In this document: positions 6,594 through 14,951 of the stretch, piece by piece | Layout of the letters: every line of letters begins with the position of its first letter | Numbering within the stretch: position 1 is the stretch's first letter | DNA from: Synergistaceae bacterium UBA4088 | GTDB taxonomy: Bacteria > Synergistota > Synergistia > Synergistales > Thermovirgaceae | DNA length: 27,594 nt | Direction: 5' to 3' | Assembly (NCBI GenBank): GCA_002382605.1 | Contig: DFYG01000152.1 | Location: 1 to 27,594, forward strand | Translations under genes and position numbers: made by a program | Notes under the pieces: generated by a model | Told to the model about the DNA's origin: nothing | The model's database searches: none | What the model saw: the letters and a program-made list of their open reading frames with translations, nothing else

Positions 6594-7214
6594 ATGAAAC
6601 ACGGAAAAGATGACGAGGCCCGGAAAGGCCCGGTGAATGACATCAAGGATCCCTGCGGAAGGGGAGATACGCCGGAGCCCAGCAATGCTGAAGATATACT
6701 GCTTGAGGATGCATCCGCTCCGGATGTGACCAGTATCATGGACGAACTGAGATCAGCAAGGGATCTTGCCGAACGTCTAAGCGAAGAGAACAAGGCTCTG
6801 AGTGACGCCTCTGCAAGGGCAAGGGCAGATTTCTTTAACTTCAGACAGCGGGTGGAGCGGGAGCGGGAGAGAACAAGGCAGCTTGCCTCCGAGAGCGCCG
6901 CGGCTGTGATCATCCCGGTCCTGGATAATCTTGACAGGGCGCTTTCATCTCCGCAGGTAGATCTCGATTCCCTGAAGAGGGGAGTCCAGATGGTGCGCGA
7001 TCAGATATTCTCAGTCCTCGAAGGCATGGGAGTCTCACTGATAGAGTCGATCGGCAAACCTTTTGATCCGGTCTTCCATGAGGCTGTAGCTATTGAAGAA
7101 CCTGAGGCTGATGCCAGCGAGGGGATCATTACGGAAGAGATCCAGCCCGGCTACACCATAGCGGGCAAGGTCATCAGGGCGGCCAGGGTGAAGGTGGCCA
7201 GAAGGGCCTCTTAG
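6594..7214 (+). CDS. grpE: Nucleotide exchange factor GrpE
   Basis: GrpE is the homodimeric exchange factor that releases ADP from DnaK and acts as a thermosensor. The 206-residue protein has an acidic, low-complexity N-terminal third, then a long coiled-coil helix (about residues 40-110) containing RADFFNFRQRVERER, a form of the family's A-x-x-x-N-(Y/F)-(K/R)-x-R block. The C-terminal beta domain carries FDPVFHEAVA and the final EEIQPGYTIAGKVIRAARVKVA, both diagnostic. It follows hrcA with no gap and precedes dnaK by 57 bases. Confidence 0.97.
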   Translation: MKHGKDDEARKGPVNDIKDPCGRGDTPEPSNAEDILLEDASAPDVTSIMDELRSARDLAERLSEENKALSDASARARADFFNFRQRVERERERTRQLASESAAAVIIPVLDNLDRALSSPQVDLDSLKRGVQMVRDQIFSVLEGMGVSLIESIGKPFDPVFHEAVAIEEPEADASEGIITEEIQPGYTIAGKVIRAARVKVARRAS

Positions 7215-7271
7215 AGAATGAAAGACCGGGTAACGGAAGAAACTACAAAAATTTGCGGGGGTGACCTCTAG

Positions 7272-9098
<1,827 letters not shown>

Positions 9099-9111
9099 GG
9101 AGTGACGAACT

Positions 9112-10233
9112 GTGCCAGATGGGGATAGCCGGGACCTGTATGCGATCCTCGGGGTACCGAGGAGCGCTTCGCAGGAAGAGATCAAGAAAGCCTACAGGAA
9201 GCTGGTCAGAAAACATCATCCTGATGCAAACCCCGGTGATTCCGAATCCGAGGCAAGGTTCAAGTCGATAAATCTTGCCTATGAGATCCTTCAGGATCCC
9301 CAGAAGAGGGCAAGGTACGATCAGTTCGGCACTATCGGCGATGCACCGCCGGGGGGCGGTCCGTTCGGCGGGGGGTTCGAACCCTTCGGGGACATATTCG
9401 GAGACCTGTTTGGAAGCGTTTTCGGCGGAGGACGTCGCGAAGCCCGGGGGCCCCTGAGAGGGCAGGACCTTGAGATGACCATCAGGATATCGCTTGAAGA
9501 GGCTTTCCGCGGTATCGGCAGAGAGATCTCCATCCCCAGGCTTGAGAAGTGCGACCGCTGCGGCGGCTCTGGAGCGGAGCCGGGCACGGAAGTTAAAAGC
9601 TGTCCATATTGTGGCGGATCCGGACAGGTGGAGAGAGAGCAGCGGACCCCGTTCGGGACGTTCGTGAGCGTCGGCCAGTGCTCCGAGTGCGGAGGATCAG
9701 GAAAGAAGATCGAGAGCGGGTGCAGGAACTGTGGAGCATCCGGAAAGGTCCGTGCAAAACACCGGGTCGATGTGAAAATTCCTCCTGGTGTAGATACCGG
9801 CACAAGGCTTCGCGTGGCAGGGGAAGGCGGAGAAGGTTCAGATGGAGGGCCGCCGGGTGATCTGTTCCTTGCGATCAAGGTCGAGTCCCATCCCTCTTTT
9901 GAACGCGACAGGGATGATCTGCATACCAGGGTCATCCTGAAATATCCGCAGGCAGTTCTCGGAGGCTCTGTAGAGGTCGCTAGCATCGAAGGGACCGAAA
10001 AGGTCGAAATATCGCCCGGAACTCAGGGTGGCAAGGCCATTCGCATAAAAGGGAAGGGAATGCCGCGCCTGAAGGGTTCCGGCCGGGGCGATCTTTATGC
10101 GCATGTAGTTATCGATGTTCCGCAGAGCCTTACCGAGAGAGAGAGAGCTCTCATGGAAGGACTTGCCCGGGAAATGGACGTCGAGGTTCAGTCGGCAGGA
10201 CTGATCGACAGGATCAGACAGATCTTTTCCTGA
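9112..10233 (+). CDS. dnaJ: Co-chaperone DnaJ (Hsp40, type I)
   Basis: DnaJ delivers substrates to DnaK and stimulates its ATPase. The 373-residue protein shows the J domain (residues 5-75) with HHPDANPG, a Gly/Phe-rich segment (about 80-115), a zinc-binding cysteine-rich domain (about 145-220) and the C-terminal beta domains. Cys repeats are CDRCGGSG, CPYCGGSG, CSECGGSG and CRNCGASG; the last has Ala where CxxCxGxG has Gly, which should not affect zinc binding. The GTG start is fixed by TGAGGAG (9096-9102), 9 bases upstream and overlapping the dnaK stop. A weak hairpin follows, so dnaJ may mark the end of most heat-shock transcripts. Confidence 0.98.
   Translation: MPDGDSRDLYAILGVPRSASQEEIKKAYRKLVRKHHPDANPGDSESEARFKSINLAYEILQDPQKRARYDQFGTIGDAPPGGGPFGGGFEPFGDIFGDLFGSVFGGGRREARGPLRGQDLEMTIRISLEEAFRGIGREISIPRLEKCDRCGGSGAEPGTEVKSCPYCGGSGQVEREQRTPFGTFVSVGQCSECGGSGKKIESGCRNCGASGKVRAKHRVDVKIPPGVDTGTRLRVAGEGGEGSDGGPPGDLFLAIKVESHPSFERDRDDLHTRVILKYPQAVLGGSVEVASIEGTEKVEISPGTQGGKAIRIKGKGMPRLKGSGRGDLYAHVVIDVPQSLTERERALMEGLAREMDVEVQSAGLIDRIRQIFS
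10135..10147. repeat. Dinucleotide (GA)6G tract near the end of dnaJ
   Basis: A 13-base GA repeat encodes the ERER part of LTERERALMEG near the DnaJ C terminus. It equals the tract in folP in length and unit. Slippage would change only the last 30 or so residues. Confidence 0.65.
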
Positions 10234-10269
10234 TGCTATTGAAGGCTTATCGTGGTAGACTTTCCATGG

Positions 10270-10298
10270 ACGGGAGGCATTGAAGCCTCCCGTTTCTC
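10270..10298 (+). terminator. Weak terminator-like hairpin after dnaJ
   Basis: A 9-bp stem with arms at 10270-10278 (ACGGGAGGC) and 10285-10293 and a 6-base loop is followed by TTTCTC, a poor U-run. It lies 36 bases after the dnaJ stop and is likely to attenuate rather than stop transcription into prmA. Confidence 0.5.
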
Positions 10299-10333
10299 AT
10301 CGATAACGACAAAGAAGCCGGGGGGGAAAGCCG

Positions 10334-11203
10334 ATGTCAGCCAAAGAGGGTTTCTGGTGGTATATAACGCTCGAAGGGAACCTGGAGAACGAAGAGGATC
10401 TTTCAGCCCTGGCAGATCTTTCCGGGAGTATAGGCTCCGAGATACAGGAGAATTCAGGCAGGGTAGCACTGAAGGCCTATTACAGGACGACCCAGGATCT
10501 GGGCGCCTGGATCGAAAGGGTCCAGGGGATCATCTCTCCGTGGCCCGGGATCAGGATAGTAGATATGGGCCGGATCGAGAACAAACAGTGGCACACGGCC
10601 TGGAAGGAGGCATTCCCTCCACTCAGGGTAGGGAGACATTTTATCGTCATGGCTCCATGGCATCGGGGAAACGAACCCCTTGAAACGGTTCCCCTTTATA
10701 TTTTCCCGGGAAGCGCTTTTGGCACCGGCTACCATGAAAGCACACAGATAGCCCTGGAACTCCTGGAGGAGTATGTAAAGCCGGGAATGTCAGTCGTTGA
10801 TGTAGGGGCCGGTTCAGGAATACTTTCCATAGCCTCGATAAAACTTGGCGCCGAGACAGTGCAGGCCAGGGATCACGATCCGGCTGTATTGCCGGAGGTC
10901 AGGGAGAATCTCCGCCTGAACGAAATAGGCGAGGAAAAGGTTGTTGTTGTAACGGGTGATCTTTTGAACGGTTTCGAGGGAACGGTTGATCTTGTCTGTG
11001 CCAACATTGTTTTCGATCCCCTGGCGTCGATGCTGCCCCTTGTCACCACCGTGCTTTCGGATGAAGGAGTAGCTGTTTTTTCGGGGTTGACGTTCAGTGA
11101 GAGGGATACCTTTATCGCACTACTCTCGGGCGCAGGCCTTTCACCCGTGAAGGAGACCCGTAAGGGAGAGTGGTGGGGTGTCGCTGCCGCGCGTACGCCT
11201 TGA
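10334..11203 (+). CDS. prmA: Ribosomal protein L11 methyltransferase family (PrmA)
   Basis: PrmA is an S-adenosylmethionine-dependent enzyme that trimethylates ribosomal protein L11. The 289-residue protein has the small N-terminal substrate-recognition domain (about residues 1-95), the family link block containing FGTGYHEST (usually FGTGxHxTT), then a class I methyltransferase fold with motif I VVDVGAGSGILSIASIKLGA and a later VCANIVFDPL in place of the NIL block. The ATG at 10334 follows a GGGGGGG run by 7 bases. It overlaps rsmE by 26 bases. The position after dnaJ and before rsmE-mtaB matches the yqeT-yqeU-yqeV order in Bacillus subtilis, which supports the assignment. Confidence 0.92.
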   Translation: MSAKEGFWWYITLEGNLENEEDLSALADLSGSIGSEIQENSGRVALKAYYRTTQDLGAWIERVQGIISPWPGIRIVDMGRIENKQWHTAWKEAFPPLRVGRHFIVMAPWHRGNEPLETVPLYIFPGSAFGTGYHESTQIALELLEEYVKPGMSVVDVGAGSGILSIASIKLGAETVQARDHDPAVLPEVRENLRLNEIGEEKVVVVTGDLLNGFEGTVDLVCANIVFDPLASMLPLVTTVLSDEGVAVFSGLTFSERDTFIALLSGAGLSPVKETRKGEWWGVAAARTP

Positions 11204-11906
11204 AGGAGCCCGCTGTGAGGGAGATTCACTCTGGCTTCTGGACCAGGAACAGAGACGTCACCTTATAACAGTCCGTCGATGCAGGGAGGGGGACCTTTTC
11301 GAGGGTCTGCTCCCCGGGAAAAGACTCACTCTCAGACTCGAGATCTCGGGATCCGAGGCCAGAGGAGTTCTTGTGTCCTCTTCATTCGAAGAGGCAGGCC
11401 CAAGGATATGGCTCCTTGCGGGATTGCTCAAAGGAGAGGCATTTGACCGGCTTGTGGTCCAGTCTGTGGAGGCTGGCGCATCGGTCATTGTTCCCCTTCT
11501 GTGCTCACGCTCCGTTGTGAGCATCTCCTCCTCTAAAACCAGCCGGAAGATGGATCGCTGGAACAGGATGATCCTGGAGGCCACAAAACAGTGCGGTGCC
11601 GCTACACCGACGGAGATACTCGAACCTGTAGAGCTTTCCGGGATCGGGTCGCTGGGACTTCCATCCTCACGATTCGCCGCGATGACATCCGGAACTACCG
11701 ATATCTTCAGGTTCCATCCTTCGCGGGAAGCCGCAATTGCGGTCGGGCCGGAGGGGGACTGGACCGAAGAAGAGGTCGACACCCTCGTACGGGAGGGTTT
11801 CGTTCCGGTCCGTCTCGGTCCGCGGATCATGAGATCGCAGACCGCGGCCGTTGTAGGAGTAGCCTGTCTTTCGCTTATCACCACCGCGGAGAAGATCAAT
11901 GAGTGA
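11178..11906 (+). CDS. rsmE: 16S rRNA (uracil-1498-N3)-methyltransferase RsmE
   Basis: RsmE methylates N3 of U1498 in the 16S rRNA decoding region. The 242-residue protein has a PUA-like N-terminal domain (about 1-70), then the SPOUT/trefoil-knot catalytic domain. Signature blocks are AVGPEGDWTEEE, containing the SAM-binding GPEG, and the knot segment LGPRIMRSQTAA, where most relatives read LGxRILRxETA, so Gln221 replaces the usual Glu. The GTG start follows GGGAGAG by 7 bases and lies within prmA. The last 8 bases overlap mtaB. Neighbours on both sides also modify ribosome components or tRNA. Confidence 0.94.
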   Translation: MSLPRVRLEGARCEGDSLWLLDQEQRRHLITVRRCREGDLFEGLLPGKRLTLRLEISGSEARGVLVSSSFEEAGPRIWLLAGLLKGEAFDRLVVQSVEAGASVIVPLLCSRSVVSISSSKTSRKMDRWNRMILEATKQCGAATPTEILEPVELSGIGSLGLPSSRFAAMTSGTTDIFRFHPSREAAIAVGPEGDWTEEEVDTLVREGFVPVRLGPRIMRSQTAAVVGVACLSLITTAEKINE

Positions 11907-13212
11907 CCGCCTTAAGGGGGTCAGGGTCCGGATCATTCCCATGGGGTGCCGGACGAACATTTCCGAGTCGGAGGCCCTTTGCTCTTCCTTTGCTGCGACA
12001 GGCGCCGTTCTTGTCCCCGAAGGACCTCTGGACGTGGCGGTTCTGGTCAGCTGCTCTGTAACCGCCGAAGCCGACAGAAAGAGCAGACAGGCGCTCAGGC
12101 GCCTGAGGAGGGAAAATCCCCAGGCCGTCATTCTTGCAACTGGATGCTGGGCCCAGGGCACGGAACCGGGAGATGCAAGATCCCTCGGGATCGACTGCAT
12201 TGTGGGGAATGGGCTGAAGCACAGGATCCCGGAGATCGTGCGGGAGATGCTTTCCGGCGGCAGAACGTCCGGTTCACTCAGGATCGAAAGAACTGACGTT
12301 CAGGATGACCACGGATGGGATCCCCTTTTCATAACCACACCACAGAACCGTACCAGAGCCTTTATAAAGATCCAGGATGGCTGCAGCCATCGCTGCTCTT
12401 ACTGCATAATTCCCGATCTTAGAGGGAGATCCGTGGAGAGACCTCCCGAAGATGTTCTGAGAGAGGTAAAAAGAGTAGCGCTCTCCGGCTGCAGCGAAGT
12501 TGTCTTTACCGGAATAAATCTCGGCATGTTCGGGAAAACCTCCGGTATGCTCCTCGGTGAACTTGTCCGCAGGGCAGGTGATATTTCAGGCATCGAGAGG
12601 ATACGTTTCGGTTCCCTTGAACCGTTTGCGATAAATGAAGTCCTTCTTCGCGATATTTCGCAAACCCGCCAGTTCTGCCCCCACCTGCATCTTCCTCTGC
12701 AGAGCGGGGACAATGGCATCCTGGGGCTGATGCGAAGAGGATACTCTTCGGAAGATTTTGCCCGCTGTGTAGATCTGGCCAGGGACTTTTTCGGTGAAGA
12801 CCTTCATATCAGCACGGACATAATCGCCGGCTTTCCTGGAGAGAGCGATGAAGCCTTCGATGCGACGCTCTCACTCCTTAAGGCGGTAAAAACAGGAAGA
12901 CTTCACGTCTTTCCCTTCTCCCCGCGGCATGGAACACCGGCCGAAAGGCTGGCGGGTCGCATCCCCCATGGTGTCATCCGTTCGCGCGTAAGCCAGGCGC
13001 TGGCGCTGGGCAGAGATCTGCTGGATGCCTGTTGCCGCCGATGGATCGGCTCCAATATCGATGTCCTTGTCGAGAAGTGCGGGGAAGGGCATTTCGAAGG
13101 GCTTTCCCCACATTACCTGAGGGTGGAAGTTCTGGGCCTGTCTTCTCCTGGCAGATCCACGACTGTTACCGTGACGGATGCAGTCGATGGAATACTGAAG
13201 GGTTTCGTATGA
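11899..13212 (+). CDS. mtaB: tRNA methylthiotransferase, MtaB-type
   Basis: This radical SAM methylthiotransferase, by family, converts N6-threonylcarbamoyladenosine-37 of tRNA to its 2-methylthio form. The 437-residue protein has the UPF0004 domain with three auxiliary-cluster cysteines: Cys17 in MGCRTN, Cys52 in VSCSVTAEADRKSRQAL and Cys83 in ATGCWAQ. The radical SAM cluster motif is DGCSHRCSYCIIP (Cys162, 166, 169), followed by LHLPLQSG and FPFSPRxGTPAE blocks. The short C-terminal TRAM-like region ends near residue 435. TAEADRKSR and the gene context after rsmE favour MtaB over MiaB or RimO. The ATG overlaps the rsmE stop by 8 bases. No terminator is visible downstream. Confidence 0.93.
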   Translation: MSDRLKGVRVRIIPMGCRTNISESEALCSSFAATGAVLVPEGPLDVAVLVSCSVTAEADRKSRQALRRLRRENPQAVILATGCWAQGTEPGDARSLGIDCIVGNGLKHRIPEIVREMLSGGRTSGSLRIERTDVQDDHGWDPLFITTPQNRTRAFIKIQDGCSHRCSYCIIPDLRGRSVERPPEDVLREVKRVALSGCSEVVFTGINLGMFGKTSGMLLGELVRRAGDISGIERIRFGSLEPFAINEVLLRDISQTRQFCPHLHLPLQSGDNGILGLMRRGYSSEDFARCVDLARDFFGEDLHISTDIIAGFPGESDEAFDATLSLLKAVKTGRLHVFPFSPRHGTPAERLAGRIPHGVIRSRVSQALALGRDLLDACCRRWIGSNIDVLVEKCGEGHFEGLSPHYLRVEVLGLSSPGRSTTVTVTDAVDGILKGFV

Positions 13213-13268
13213 TATAATGCGCAACCAGGTATTACCGCGTTCCGTTCCTGATCAATTTCCGGTCCCTG

Positions 13269-13298
13269 TTGTCCTGCGAGGTATATTTTTTTTATAAT
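13269..13298 (+). promoter_or_regulatory. Candidate promoter of the HIT-rpsU-yqeY operon
   Basis: A perfect -10 TATAAT (13293-13298), preceded by a long T-run, has a -35 TTGTCC (4/6) at 13269-13274 with an 18-base spacer. The start point would be about 30 bases before the HIT ATG. Another TATAAT at 13213-13218 has no partner -35. Confidence 0.62.
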
Positions 13299-13334
13299 GG
13301 ATCGTGCTCAGGGATGATAAGAGGAGTTGGCCTG

Positions 13335-13676
13335 ATGAACGGAGACTGTATTTTCTGCAGAATAGTGGAAGATCTGGAAAAGGCGGATGTCGTGTACAGC
13401 GATGATGATGTTATAGTAATACGCGACATTCACCCCAGGGCCCCAGTGCACCTTCTGGTGTTCCCGAAAATCCACGTCGATTCCGCTGACGACGTGAAGG
13501 ATCCGTCCCTCTGGTCGCCGCTTATGGGCGCGGCCGCAAGGGTAGCCCGTGATCTGGGGCTGAGCGCAGACGGGTATCGCCTTGTCGTCAACTGCGGCGC
13601 GGGAGCAGGGCAGACGGTTTTTCACCTGCATATTCACCTGATGTCGGGTCGGTCTTTCAGTTGGCCTCCAGGTTGA
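13335..13676 (+). CDS. HIT family nucleotide hydrolase (HinT-like)
   Basis: HIT proteins hydrolyse nucleoside phosphoramidates or acyl-adenylates through a histidine triad. The 113-residue protein opens MNGDCIFCRIV, with the CxxC pair common in HinT-like members, and ends with QTVFHLHIHLMSGR (His97, His99, His101) and SWPPG. A longer frame exists from 13269, but its first 22 residues lie over the promoter. ATG 13335 has AGAGGAG 8 bases upstream and gives the family N terminus. It is the first gene of a compact unit with rpsU 31 bases downstream. The physiological substrate is unknown. Confidence 0.95.
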   Translation: MNGDCIFCRIVEDLEKADVVYSDDDVIVIRDIHPRAPVHLLVFPKIHVDSADDVKDPSLWSPLMGAAARVARDLGLSADGYRLVVNCGAGAGQTVFHLHIHLMSGRSFSWPPG

Positions 13677-13707
13677 CCCTGAGTGAGAGAGAAGGGGGGG
13701 AACGCAA

Positions 13708-13887
13708 ATGACACAAGTCGTTCGACGCGATAATGAGTCCCTCGAAGATGCCCTGAAGCGATTCAAGCGTGAAGTATCGAAAGGAGGCGTCCTGCGCGAA
13801 GCACGCAGACGCACGCACTACGAAAAACCGAGCGAGGCGAAGAAAAGAAAAAGGGAAGACGCTTCGAGAAAGCGAAAGAGCAAGTAG
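13708..13887 (+). CDS. rpsU: 30S ribosomal protein bS21
   Basis: bS21 is a small basic protein of the 30S platform, near the anti-Shine-Dalgarno end of 16S rRNA. The 59-residue frame reads [19 protein letters not shown], then [16 protein letters not shown], both highly typical, and ends in a Lys/Arg-rich tail. Length and charge fit the family. The ATG follows a GGGGGGG run (13694-13700) by 7 bases, and the gene is 7 bases from yqeY, a pairing that recurs in many bacteria. It is short and easy to miss in ORF scans. Confidence 0.97.
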   Translation: MTQVVRRDNESLEDALKRFKREVSKGGVLREARRRTHYEKPSEAKKRKREDASRKRKSK

Positions 13888-13894
13888 AACGGGC

Positions 13895-14353
13895 ATGACG
13901 GAGCTGGAAGAGAGGATCCATAACGATATCGTAGCGGCTATGAAGAGGCGGGATCAGGCATCGCTTGTGCCGTTAAGGATGCTCAAGGCTGCTGTCGACA
14001 ACGCCAGGATCGAGAGGGGGCGTGACGCTCCTTTTGCTGAGGATGATGTTTTTGTTGTGATCCGGAGACTGGTAAAACAGAGGAAGGAAGCAGCGGAGCA
14101 GTTCGCGGCAGGAGGAGCGCCAGGACGTGCCGAAGAGGAGATCCGGGAAGCTGCTCTCCTTTCCGCTTTTCTCCCGGCTCCCGTTGATGATGGGCAGATA
14201 GTTTCGGTAGTCCGGCGGATCGTGGAGGAGACCGGGGCTAAAGGACCATCTGATATGGGGCTTGTAATGGGGAGGGCCATGCCCGAATTCAAGGGCAGGG
14301 TCGAAGGTGAGAGAGTAAGGAACGCAGTGACGGATATCCTTCGTTCGCTATAA
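13895..14353 (+). CDS. yqeY: GatB/YqeY domain protein
   Basis: The 152-residue product is a stand-alone YqeY protein, homologous to the C-terminal tRNA-binding tail of the amidotransferase subunit GatB. Its role in the cell is not established; tRNA binding is inferred from the GatB relation. Typical blocks are LEERIHNDIVAAMKRRD, LRMLKAAVDNARIE, the central EQFAAGG and LLSAFLPAPVDD, then DMGLVMGRAMPEFKGRVEG near the end. The longer frame to 13769 runs across rpsU in another frame and is rejected; ATG 13895 starts 7 bases after the rpsU stop. A strong terminator follows at 14374. Confidence 0.95.
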   Translation: MTELEERIHNDIVAAMKRRDQASLVPLRMLKAAVDNARIERGRDAPFAEDDVFVVIRRLVKQRKEAAEQFAAGGAPGRAEEEIREAALLSAFLPAPVDDGQIVSVVRRIVEETGAKGPSDMGLVMGRAMPEFKGRVEGERVRNAVTDILRSL

Positions 14354-14373
14354 TTTTCCTGTAGTGTACAGGC

Positions 14374-14414
14374 CGGGCTTCGCTGAAAGGCGGAGCCCGG
14401 TTTCTGTTTTTTTA
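14374..14414 (+). terminator. Intrinsic terminator after yqeY
   Basis: An 11-bp GC-rich stem with one G-T pair (arms 14374-14384 and 14391-14401) and a 6-base loop precedes TTTCTG and seven T residues. It closes the HIT-rpsU-yqeY operon 20 bases after the yqeY stop and separates it from the nrdR promoter. Confidence 0.92.
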
Positions 14415-14426
14415 GATCGCGCATAA

Positions 14427-14442
14427 CACAAAATGTAGTGTT
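14427..14442. promoter_or_regulatory. NrdR box
   Basis: ACACAAAATGTAGTGT matches the published NrdR box pattern acaCwAtATaTwGtgt at 14 of 16 positions and is nearly palindromic. It overlaps the extended -10 of the nrdR promoter, so NrdR bound here should repress nrdR-nrdD-nrdG. NrdR boxes usually come in pairs; I find no clear second copy at the usual distance. Confidence 0.85.
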
Positions 14443-14448
14443 ATACTA
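14440..14448 (+). promoter_or_regulatory. Extended -10 promoter of nrdR
   Basis: TGT-TATACT is an extended -10 (TGnTATAAT type) with no recognisable -35, consistent with a promoter relying on the TG motif. It lies about 30 bases before the nrdR start and partly under the NrdR box. Confidence 0.6.
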
Positions 14449-14480
14449 GGCGCAACATCCTAAATATGGGGAGTGTTCGC

Positions 14481-14951
14481 ATGCGTTGCCCCAAATGCGG
14501 CTTAATGGAGACGCGTGTTATCGAGACAAGGACCGCCGGCGAAGGAAGGGTCATCCGGCGCCGCCGGGAGTGTCCCGAGTGTCTGAAGCGGTTTACCACA
14601 TACGAACGCCTTGAAGAGAGGCCTGTCCTCTGGATCGTGAAAAAAGGCGGCCAGAGAGAGGCTTTTGACAGGACCAAACTTCTCAAAGGTCTGGCAAAGG
14701 CCTGTGAGAAACTGCCTGTCACTCTTGAGCAGATCGAGGAAGCCGCTACCAGGATCGAGGAGACCCTGAGAGAAACGGGTCAGGGAGAGATATCCAGCCT
14801 TCGCGTGGGGTCACTGGCCATGAATGAACTCCGCGATATCAACAAAGTGGCCTATGTCAGGTTTGCGTCGGTCTATAGGGAGTTCACGGATATCTCAAGT
14901 TTTGTAGACGAAATTTCGAGACTTCATGAGGAAAGGAATGGTCACATATGA
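14481..14951 (+). CDS. nrdR: Transcriptional repressor NrdR
   Basis: NrdR senses ATP/dATP and represses ribonucleotide reductase genes through NrdR boxes such as the one just upstream. From ATG 14481 it is 156 residues, starting MRCPKC. The zinc ribbon has Cys3, Cys6, Cys31 and Cys34, with RRRRECPECLKRFTTYERLE typical. An ATP-cone domain follows (about residues 48-138; VKKGGQREAFDRTKLLKG, VAYVRFASVYREF). A longer frame starts at ATG 14466, but GGGGAG at 14468-14473 is inside it and sits 7 bases before ATG 14481, which also matches the family start. The last 4 bases overlap nrdD. Confidence 0.97.
   Translation: MRCPKCGLMETRVIETRTAGEGRVIRRRRECPECLKRFTTYERLEERPVLWIVKKGGQREAFDRTKLLKGLAKACEKLPVTLEQIEEAATRIEETLRETGQGEISSLRVGSLAMNELRDINKVAYVRFASVYREFTDISSFVDEISRLHEERNGHI

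Noticed and set aside
13213..13218. TATAAT directly after the mtaB stop as a second promoter for the HIT operon.
   Set aside because: No acceptable -35 lies 15-19 bases upstream and no TG element precedes it.
14457..14472. Second NrdR box downstream of the first.
   Set aside because: It matches at only about 9-10 of 16 positions and the spacing is off by one or two bases.
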